Shown: in pieces, positions 57,915 to 64,000 of the stretch
Layout of the letters: each line of letters starts with the position of its first letter
Numbering within the stretch: the stretch's first letter is position 1
Source of the DNA: an uncultured Planktomarina sp.
Lineage (GTDB): Bacteria > Pseudomonadota > Alphaproteobacteria > Rhodobacterales > Rhodobacteraceae
Reading direction: 5' to 3'
Assembly: GCA_905182425.1 (NCBI GenBank)
Contig: CAJJBP010000001.1
Span: 62,001 to 126,000 of the forward strand
DNA length: 64,000 bases
Position numbers and translations under genes: made by a program
The notes under the pieces: generated by a model
Databases searched by the model: none
The model's input: only the letters and a program-made list of their open reading frames with translations
Told to the model about the DNA's origin: nothing

Positions 57915-59348
57915 TTATTCAGCCGCAATGACGCCCAATGTATCCAACTGCTCCAGAACAGCCGCTGCACAGTCTCGACCATCTCGGATTGCCCAAACAA
58001 CCAAAGAAGCGCCACGTACAATATCGCCCACCGCATAAACGCCAGGCACACTAGTTCGGCCTGTCTCATAATCTGCACGGATCGTCCCCCAGCGAGTAAC
58101 CTCCAAACCATCGGTTCCCCAAAGCGTGGGTAGGTCTTCAGGTTCGAAACCCAATGCTTTAATCACCAGATCCGCTGACTCAAAATAATCTGCACCCTCG
58201 ATCACCTCTGGGAACTGACGCCCAGTCGCATCTGGAAGCCCAAGGCGCATTTTTTGAACGTTGACACCGGTAACCGGTGTTCCAGAAAATCCCTTAGGGG
58301 CCGTCAGCCAAACAAATTCTACGCCCTCTTCCTCGGCATTTTGAGTTTCACGCAAAGAACCTGGCATATTCTCACGGTCACGACGGTACAGACACTTCAC
58401 CGACGTGGCCCCCTGACGAACTGCAGTCCGAACGCAGTCCATAGCGGTGTCTCCCCCACCAATTACTATAACTTTCTTGCCATTCGCATTTAAACTACCA
58501 TCGTTGAACTCAGGCACATCATCGCCAAACCCGTGCTTGTTGCTGGCAATGAGATAATCAATGGCTTTTACAATACCATCAGCGTCAGAACCTGTCACCT
58601 GCAAGTCACGTGACTTATAGACGCCAGTAGCAATGACAACAGCGTCATGTTTCGCCCGAATGTCGTCAAAACTAATATCAACACCAACCATACAGTTTGA
58701 AATGATTTCAACGCCACCATCTTGAAGCTGCGCAACCCGTTGCATTACAATATCTTTCTCTAACTTGAATCCTGGAATCCCGTAGGTAAGCAACCCACCA
58801 GCCCGATCGTAACGATCATAGACGGTGACCTTAACACCTGCTCTCCGCAAAACATCTGCAGTCGCCAATCCACCGGGGCCTGCACCTATGATGCCTACAG
58901 ATTGACCGCGCTCTTCACTGGGTTGAATTGGTTGGACCCAACCTTGCTCCCAGGCCGTATCTGTAATGTATTTCTCAACAGAACCGATTGTGACTGTTCC
59001 ATGGCCTGATTTTTCAATCACACAATTACCCTCACACAGCCGATCTTGCGGACAAATTCGCCCGCATATTTCAGGAAAAGTATTTGTAGCTTGACTGATT
59101 TCGTATGCCTCGCGAAGGCGCCCTTCAGCGGTGAGACGCAACCAGTCAGGGATATTATTGTGAAGAGGACAATGCGTTTGGCAATAAGGAACCCCACACT
59201 GGCTGCAACGACTAGCCTGCTCTTCTGCTTTTGACATTATAAAATCAGAATAAATTTCCCCAAAATCTTCTGTGCGATCTTCTGCAGCGCGTTTTTTCGG
59301 CATGCCACGAGGTATTTTAACAAATTTTAACATCGGATTTTCAGCCAT
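57915..59348 (-). CDS. gltD: Glutamate synthase small subunit
   Basis: This 477-residue flavoprotein supplies electrons from NADPH to GltB. It has the N-terminal Fe-S region ASRCSQCGVPYCQTHCPLHNNIPDW and CGRICPQDRLCEGNC, then the FAD site IIGAGPGGLATADVLRRAG and NADPH site VIGGGDTAMDCVRTA, ending at GDIVRGASLVVWAIRDGRDCAAAV. The glt promoter and the shared dyad lie upstream. Confidence 0.95.
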   Translation of the reverse strand: MAENPMLKFVKIPRGMPKKRAAEDRTEDFGEIYSDFIMSKAEEQASRCSQCGVPYCQTHCPLHNNIPDWLRLTAEGRLREAYEISQATNTFPEICGRICPQDRLCEGNCVIEKSGHGTVTIGSVEKYITDTAWEQGWVQPIQPSEERGQSVGIIGAGPGGLATADVLRRAGVKVTVYDRYDRAGGLLTYGIPGFKLEKDIVMQRVAQLQDGGVEIISNCMVGVDISFDDIRAKHDAVVIATGVYKSRDLQVTGSDADGIVKAIDYLIASNKHGFGDDVPEFNDGSLNANGKKVIVIGGGDTAMDCVRTAVRQGATSVKCLYRRDRENMPGSLRETQNAEEEGVEFVWLTAPKGFSGTPVTGVNVQKMRLGLPDATGRQFPEVIEGADYFESADLVIKALGFEPEDLPTLWGTDGLEVTRWGTIRADYETGRTSVPGVYAVGDIVRGASLVVWAIRDGRDCAAAVLEQLDTLGVIAAE

Positions 59349-59474
59349 AATGTCCCCATTCCGTAAAGCGAAACCAAACGCAAGTTCTGAGATAGAACAA
59401 AGTCAGTAGACGTGACCTTTATATTAAAGAATTAGCGATAGCGATACTTTTCTTATCAAAATATTCATTTTTTA

Positions 59475-59489
59475 GGTCCGTTTCGGACC
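59475..59489 (-). promoter_or_regulatory. Dyad GGTCCGAAACGGACC in the gltD leader
   Basis: Read on the minus strand this is GGTCCG-AAA-CGGACC, about 127 bases before the gltD ATG. Its inner 13 bases equal the ilvE dyad at 44216-44228. The outer pair is G-C here and T-A there, a paired change that keeps the dyad intact. It lies 10-24 bases downstream of the likely transcription start, so it could work as an operator or as a leader RNA hairpin. Confidence 0.6.
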
Positions 59490-59505
59490 TTTTTAAATAT
59501 GGTTC

Positions 59506-59535
59506 TTTATAAATAAAACACTATTGTGAGGTCAA
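59506..59535 (-). promoter_or_regulatory. Candidate glt operon promoter
   Basis: On the minus strand TTGACC (59530-59535) is separated by 18 bases from TATAAA (59506-59511). The dyad follows downstream. This is a good sigma-70-like match and would start the gltD-hypothetical-gltB transcript. Confidence 0.5.
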
Positions 59536-59554
59536 ACACACATGGATATCTGAA

Positions 59555-60367
59555 ATGCCGCTATATCACTTAATTTTAATTGCTCTAATTCAGGGTGTTA
59601 CAGAGTTTATACCCGTCTCATCCTCTGGCCATTTAATTTTGCTTCCAGCCTTGAGCGGCCTGAAGGACCAAGGGGCTTTTATCGACATCGCAGCACATGT
59701 TGGAACACTTTTTGCGGTTATAATTTTCTTCAGATCCGATGTACAACTTGTTTTTAAGGGAATTGCACAGCTTGCGCAGGGTGAAACACAGACGGCTGGA
59801 GCACGGCTGTTCTTGTGCCTTGTAGTTGCTACAATACCTGTAGTTGTCCTAGGATTGGTACTAAAAATCTCTGGGCTTACAGATGCGTTGCGCTCAGTCA
59901 TTGTGATTGGCTGGACCATGCTATTGTTTGGACTAGTATTATATTGGGCAGATCAGCGAGCATTCAAAAGCCGAGCGGCGGAAACTTTGACCTGGGCAGA
60001 TGCCGCTAAACTTGGGCTGTGGCAAGCCATTGCCCTTATCCCAGGGACCTCCAGATCGGGAATTACTATTACTGGCGCCCTATGGGCTGGGTTTACTCGG
60101 AAAGATGCCACACGGTTTTCGATGCTAATGTCTATCCCAACCATATTAGCCTCAGGCATACTTTCTAGCCTCGACCTAATCATTGATGAAATCCCGGTTA
60201 AAGAGGCGGCAATCGTAGCAGGATTTAGTTTTTTAGCCGCACTAGCGGCGATGAGCCTAATGTGGCGCTTACTAAATTCAATTAGCTTCACGCCTTACGT
60301 CATATATCGGGTCCTTTTGGGACTTACCTTATTAGGTCTAGGCTACACTGGGACGTTAAGTCTTTAA
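59555..60367 (+). CDS. uppP: Undecaprenyl-diphosphate phosphatase
   Basis: This 270-residue membrane protein has both family motifs: QGVTEFIPVSSSGHLIL near the N-terminus (glutamate and Ser/His) and LIPGTSRSGITITGAL in the second repeat, with about eight membrane helices. It recycles undecaprenyl diphosphate for peptidoglycan synthesis and gives bacitracin tolerance. It is divergent from gltD; its 3' end overlaps the convergent NDUFA9-like gene by 12 bases. Confidence 0.95.
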   Translation: MPLYHLILIALIQGVTEFIPVSSSGHLILLPALSGLKDQGAFIDIAAHVGTLFAVIIFFRSDVQLVFKGIAQLAQGETQTAGARLFLCLVVATIPVVVLGLVLKISGLTDALRSVIVIGWTMLLFGLVLYWADQRAFKSRAAETLTWADAAKLGLWQAIALIPGTSRSGITITGALWAGFTRKDATRFSMLMSIPTILASGILSSLDLIIDEIPVKEAAIVAGFSFLAALAAMSLMWRLLNSISFTPYVIYRVLLGLTLLGLGYTGTLSL

Positions 60368-61336
60368 ATTTCTAGCCGAGGCTTTAATAGCAGCAAACTG
60401 CCCAGAAACGCGGAAAGGCCAGAGATAATCGGGGAGCACACTGTCCATTGTCATCGGAACGATGCCTAAATCGGCAAATCCCGGTAAAACTCCAGATGCC
60501 ACATTATCAACAGCCAAACTTTTTACTTGATCTGTAGTTAATGGTACTGGCGCCAAGCCCAGAGACAACTTACCACCTAGCTCAAACATGGTAGCCATTA
60601 TACGAGCTGAAAACATTGGAATCCCCAAAATCAACCTACGACGCTGAATGATATCTAACATTTTCTGCATCATCCGCCGGAAGCTTAAAACTTCAGGTCC
60701 GGCTAATTCGTAAATCCCTGGAGCAGTACTTCCTTTAGCCGCAAGAACAGCGACTTGTGCAAGATCATCGACAAATACAGGTTGGAATAGCGTTTCCGCC
60801 CCCACAACTGGCAAAATAGGTCCGAAACGAGACATAGATGCAAAGCGATTAAAAAACTGATCTTCTGCTCCGAAAACTATTGAAGGACGCAAGATAACCG
60901 CATTTGGCATTTGCTTTAAAATGGCAGCTTCGCCAAGAGCTTTTGTCTGACTGTAGAGGCTGTCACTTTCAGTATCAGCTCCAATCGCAGAAAAATGTAC
61001 CAGTGATAAAACACTCTGCTCTGCCGCTAAACGAGCTACCCGCTCTGCACTATCATTCTGAACTGCCATAAAAGTATTACGACCCGTCTCTTGCAAGATT
61101 CCAACGCAGTTAATCACAGCATCTGCACCGCGAATTGCATTAGAGACTGACGCATCATTACGGATATTGCACAAGACGGGTTCTACTTGCCCTGCAACAC
61201 CGTATGGCTTGACAAACAAGGCCTCATTTGGTCGACGTACAGCCACCCTAACCCGCCAGCCTTCTTTAGCCATCCGCCGCGCGACATATCTTCCAATAAA
61301 GCCTGACCCACCAAAGATGGTTACCAATTTAGACAT
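60356..61336 (-). CDS. Complex I NDUFA9-subunit-like NAD-dependent epimerase/dehydratase family protein
   Basis: This ~326-residue Rossmann protein starts MSKLVTIFGGSGFIGRYVARRMA, with the GGSGFIG nucleotide motif. LVHFSAIGADTESDSLYSQTKALGE holds the altered YxxxK region, and a C-terminal membrane-associated segment follows. It belongs to the group related to the mitochondrial complex I accessory subunit NDUFA9, found in alphaproteobacteria. I start at ATG 61336; the in-frame extension has no family match. Its role in bacteria is uncertain. Confidence 0.88.
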   Translation of the reverse strand: MSKLVTIFGGSGFIGRYVARRMAKEGWRVRVAVRRPNEALFVKPYGVAGQVEPVLCNIRNDASVSNAIRGADAVINCVGILQETGRNTFMAVQNDSAERVARLAAEQSVLSLVHFSAIGADTESDSLYSQTKALGEAAILKQMPNAVILRPSIVFGAEDQFFNRFASMSRFGPILPVVGAETLFQPVFVDDLAQVAVLAAKGSTAPGIYELAGPEVLSFRRMMQKMLDIIQRRRLILGIPMFSARIMATMFELGGKLSLGLAPVPLTTDQVKSLAVDNVASGVLPGFADLGIVPMTMDSVLPDYLWPFRVSGQFAAIKASARNLKT

Positions 61337-61474
61337 TTCGTAGATCCTAAAATTTTTGCCGACTTCCCAGGTACCCCGGCAGCTCCAGGGACACAAGCAA
61401 AATCAGGACAAATGGATGCGATTGGCCCTTGACCACCCACTCCGAGCGGCTTACTTGGCCTTGCTATCACAATT

Positions 61475-61560
61475 GCCCAGATGGCGGAATGGTAGACGCG
61501 CTAGCTTCAGGTGCTAGTGTCCTTATGGACGTGGAGGTTCGAGTCCTCTTCTGGGCACCA
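61475..61560 (+). tRNA. tRNA-Leu (anticodon CAG)
   Basis: GCCCAGA at 61475 pairs with TCTGGGC near the end, and the gene ends with encoded ACCA. The anticodon loop is TTCAGGT between CTAGC and GCTAG, giving CAG. A long variable arm (TGTCCTTATGGACG) marks a class II leucine tRNA, and GGTTCGAGTCC forms the T-arm. About 86 bases with CCA. The region right of its 3' end rises in G+C, consistent with a tRNA-adjacent island. Confidence 0.95.
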
Positions 61561-61755
61561 CAAATCATCAGTTAAGTAATTGTAATTATTATATAAAAAT
61601 TGGTTTGGTGCCTGCGAAACCTAGCCGCAGGACCGACTTTCGGGACCACTTTGTCAAAAAGTGACGAGATGGGAAGTGTTTTGTTATCTAAAGACGCTGC
61701 AAAGTCGCCCTGCCCGCTTCAAGCAAGTTTACTCTGACAGAGCCAAAAAAAATAT

Positions 61756-63021
61756 TCATGCGGCAACCTTATCATTTTTTGGCGCTTTAAGTTGCGATGT
61801 TCCGAGCCAGCCAAGACCGATCATTAAAGTAGCAGTGCCGAGGCACAGTGAAAGCCCACCCATCTGATATGTGAATCCGGACAGTACTGTGCCAACCAAT
61901 CGCCCCACAGAATTGGCCATATAGTAAAAGCCAACATCCATCGTGACCCGTTTTGCATCTGTAAGGCTGAGGATGAGAAACGAATGCAGGGCTGAGTTCA
62001 CGGCGAAGATGCCGCCAAAGACCAGAAGACCCAGCACAATAGTTGCTGTAAGCACATTCGATGGTTCAGGGACCAGCCAGACCAGACCTGCAAGAAATGC
62101 AGGCACAATGATCAATAGACCAACCCATCGTTTTGCCAGTGCCAGAATTTCCGCATTTGATCGGGACGCCGCCTTTAAAATGCGCGGTGCCGAGCCTTGG
62201 ACGATGCCATAAAGGATCGTCCAGACGGCCATAAACGTCCCTATCATGAAGAAGGCCGTGCGGTTGCTCTCTGTAGTGCCGTCCGACAACACCGCATAGA
62301 AATAGATCGGAAGGCCAACCACGAACCACACGTCCCGCGCCCCGAAGAGGAACAGCCGTGCAGCACTGAGCCAGTTGATGTTGCGGTTCTTGGAAAACAC
62401 TTCGGAAAACTTCGCATCCTTGCGCCCAACTGGCAGGCCCTTTGGCATGCCAGTCACGACACCTATCAGGATGACAAAAAGGACCGCCGCCATCGTCAGT
62501 ACCGAAGGCACGAACCCGAAGGCAGCCAGCAAAACAGCCCCCAACAGAAAGCCGCTTCCCTTCACAGCATTCTTTGATCCCGTCAGAGTAGCCACCCATC
62601 GAAACAGCCCCCCGCCCGTCGCTGGAGCAAGGATTTTGACGGCACTTTTGGAGCTCATCTTTGCCAAATCCTTGGCCACGCCAGACAGGCCCTGCACCAA
62701 CATCACAAACACCACAGAGGCGGTGATGCTCCACGCCGGATCAAGCTGGGTGAGCGCCAGAAGTGCCAAAACCTGCAAGGACAATCCCGCATAAAGCGTC
62801 GAAGTCAGCCCAAACCGCGCCGCGACCCATCCTGCGGACAGGTTCGTGATAACGCCTGCGATTTCATACAGCACAAACAGATAAGCCAGTTGTACCGGCG
62901 AAAAACCGAGCGTGTGAAAGTGCAGCAGGACCAGCATCCGCAATGCTCCATCCGTTAACATGAACGCCCAATAGGCCGCGGTCACGGTAATGTAGGCGGC
63001 AAGTCCGGCGGGACGTGTCAC
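61756..63021 (-). CDS. arsJ: Organoarsenical efflux MFS transporter ArsJ
   Basis: This 421-residue 12-helix major facilitator protein begins with GTG 63021 ([32 protein letters not shown]) and contains [19 protein letters not shown] and [19 protein letters not shown], typical of ArsJ. ArsJ exports 1-arseno-3-phosphoglycerate made by a dedicated GAPDH. It overlaps the GAPDH stop (GTGA). The gene is clearly richer in G+C than the chromosome around it, which suggests horizontal transfer. Confidence 0.9.
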   Translation of the reverse strand: MTRPAGLAAYITVTAAYWAFMLTDGALRMLVLLHFHTLGFSPVQLAYLFVLYEIAGVITNLSAGWVAARFGLTSTLYAGLSLQVLALLALTQLDPAWSITASVVFVMLVQGLSGVAKDLAKMSSKSAVKILAPATGGGLFRWVATLTGSKNAVKGSGFLLGAVLLAAFGFVPSVLTMAAVLFVILIGVVTGMPKGLPVGRKDAKFSEVFSKNRNINWLSAARLFLFGARDVWFVVGLPIYFYAVLSDGTTESNRTAFFMIGTFMAVWTILYGIVQGSAPRILKAASRSNAEILALAKRWVGLLIIVPAFLAGLVWLVPEPSNVLTATIVLGLLVFGGIFAVNSALHSFLILSLTDAKRVTMDVGFYYMANSVGRLVGTVLSGFTYQMGGLSLCLGTATLMIGLGWLGTSQLKAPKNDKVAA

Positions 63022-64000
63022 AGCTTGCCGCCAACCATTAAAGCGACATCCACCAAGCGATACGCATAGCCATATTCGTTATCATACCACGCGTAGACTT
63101 TGAGCTGGGTGCCGTTCACCACCATCGTCGAGGGCGCATCAATGATGCCACTGCGCTGATCGTTGGTGTAGTCCGAGGAGACAAGGGGTCGCGTCTCATA
63201 CCCAAGGATACCCTTCAGCGGGCCTTCAGCTGCGGCTTTGAAGAGGCTATTCACCTCATCCACAGTCGTTTCGCGCGCCATTTCAAACACGCAGTCCGTG
63301 ATGGATGCGTTCAAAAGCGGCACCCGCACCGCATGGCCGTTCAACTTGCCCTTCAACTCGGGATAGATCAGCGTAATCGCCGTAGCAGAGCCAGTTGTGG
63401 TCGGGATAAGGTTGGTCAGCGCCGACCGCGCGCGGCGCAAATCCTTGGCGGGGCGATCCACAATCGTTTGCGTATTGGTCACATCGTGGATCGTCGTGAT
63501 TGAGCCGTGCTTGATGCCAATCCCTTCGAGCAAGACCTTCACCACAGGTGCAAGACAGTTCGTCGTACAGCTTGCCGCTGTCACAATCTGGTGGGTGCCT
63601 GCGTCGTAGATGTCATCATTGACACCATAGACGATGTTGGCGGTTGGGCCGTCCTTGACTGGCGCTGAGACCACAACTTTTTTCACACCCGCCGCAAAAT
63701 ACGGGGCCAGCTTGGCCTCCGTCTTGAACGCGCCGGTGCAATCAATCACCACATCCACGCCGTCCAATGGCAGGTCTTCCAGATTACGGGTGCTGGTGCT
63801 CGGAATGCGTGTGCCATCAATGCTGATCGACCTCTCATCTGCTTCAAATGTGGCAGGCCACCGCCCATGCACGGAATCAAACTCCAGTAGATGTGCGTGC
63901 ATCGCGGGATCGCCAACTGCGTCGTTAATAAAAGCGATCTGTGCGCCACGCTCCAAGAGCGGGCGGAGGGCAAGTTTACCTATGCGGCCAAGACCGTTGA
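63018..64000 (-). CDS. ArsJ-associated glyceraldehyde-3-phosphate dehydrogenase (runs off right edge)
   Basis: About 327 residues are present; the true start lies to the right of the window. It reads [20 protein letters not shown], then [15 protein letters not shown] (catalytic Cys), [12 protein letters not shown] and [17 protein letters not shown]. In arsJ operons this enzyme uses arsenate with glyceraldehyde-3-phosphate to give the arseno-sugar that ArsJ exports. GC-rich like arsJ. The glycolytic copy should exist elsewhere. Confidence 0.9.
   Translation of the reverse strand, partial: NGLGRIGKLALRPLLERGAQIAFINDAVGDPAMHAHLLEFDSVHGRWPATFEADERSISIDGTRIPSTSTRNLEDLPLDGVDVVIDCTGAFKTEAKLAPYFAAGVKKVVVSAPVKDGPTANIVYGVNDDIYDAGTHQIVTAASCTTNCLAPVVKVLLEGIGIKHGSITTIHDVTNTQTIVDRPAKDLRRARSALTNLIPTTTGSATAITLIYPELKGKLNGHAVRVPLLNASITDCVFEMARETTVDEVNSLFKAAAEGPLKGILGYETRPLVSSDYTNDQRSGIIDAPSTMVVNGTQLKVYAWYDNEYGYAYRLVDVALMVGGKL

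Noticed and set aside
61725..61760. GGCTCTGTC near 61734-61742 on the minus strand, resembling an IS6-family terminal repeat
   Set aside because: Only 8-9 bases match, no second copy or transposase is seen, so there is no case for an insertion element.
1..64000. CRISPR arrays, phage, origin or complete insertion sequences
   Set aside because: No regularly spaced repeats, no integrase, transposase, phage structural or replication genes were seen in the window.

Overview
The window looks like a chromosome segment from a marine alphaproteobacterium of the order Rhodobacterales (Roseobacter-type). The evidence is gene content and gene order: a petP/petR pair beside ilvE, gltB and gltD flanking a small exported protein, an xseB-ispA-dxs operon with a histone-deacetylase-like gene, serC-serA behind a short hairpin leader, and an NDUFA9-type reductase beside uppP and a tRNA-Leu. 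Base composition is moderate (roughly mid-40s % G+C by eye). It rises in two places (about 10.3-13.4 kb and 61.7-64 kb) and falls around 30-31 kb. I cannot name the species.

Layout. 0-9 kb: serine synthesis (serA fragment, serC, serB), an asparaginase, an IalB-like protein, rlmN, a LOG-family protein, a threonine dehydratase-like enzyme and dapD. 9-17 kb: a sterol-desaturase-type membrane hydroxylase, an alpha/beta hydrolase, an ABC exporter broken by five +1 frameshifts, a divergent CDP-alcohol phosphatidyltransferase/cytidylyltransferase pair, yaeQ and two c-type cytochromes. 17-27.5 kb: an enoyl-CoA hydratase, two EamA permeases, dapE with its partner ORF, a DUF2064 transferase, a CcdA/thioredoxin pair, HU, and a coupled amn-ade purine salvage pair. 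27.5-31 kb: a decayed stretch with an arsC pseudogene, a class II aldolase, a fossil sterol desaturase and an AT-rich pyruvyl-transferase-like gene. 31-36.5 kb: a GlxA-type regulator divergent from an acyl-CoA dehydrogenase / ADP-forming acyl-CoA ligase / CaiD cluster that suggests carnitine or a related betaine as substrate. 36.6-46 kb: housekeeping genes (isoprenoid precursors, petPR, ilvE). 46-52.5 kb: a broken GNAT gene, a P450 coupled to a HupE/UreJ permease, a DUF4198 protein, queG, a GST and mtgA. 52.6-61.4 kb: gltB, hypothetical, gltD, uppP, NDUFA9-like. 61.5-64 kb: tRNA-Leu(CAG), then a GC-rich arsJ-gapdh arsenate-resistance pair running off the right edge.

Themes. The same 13-base dyad, GTCCGAAACGGAC, lies in the leader regions of both ilvE and gltD(B), in the same orientation relative to the gene and just downstream of a plausible promoter. 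It may be a shared amino-acid/nitrogen control element. Frameshifts in ade, gltB and the GST gene each fit a single extra base in or beside a short homopolymer, and the rest of each gene looks intact, so assembly error must be excluded before calling them pseudogenes. The arsC remnant, a DUF2064 transferase and the arsJ-gapdh pair suggest that arsenic handling has turned over. No CRISPR array, complete insertion sequence, prophage or replication origin was recognised.
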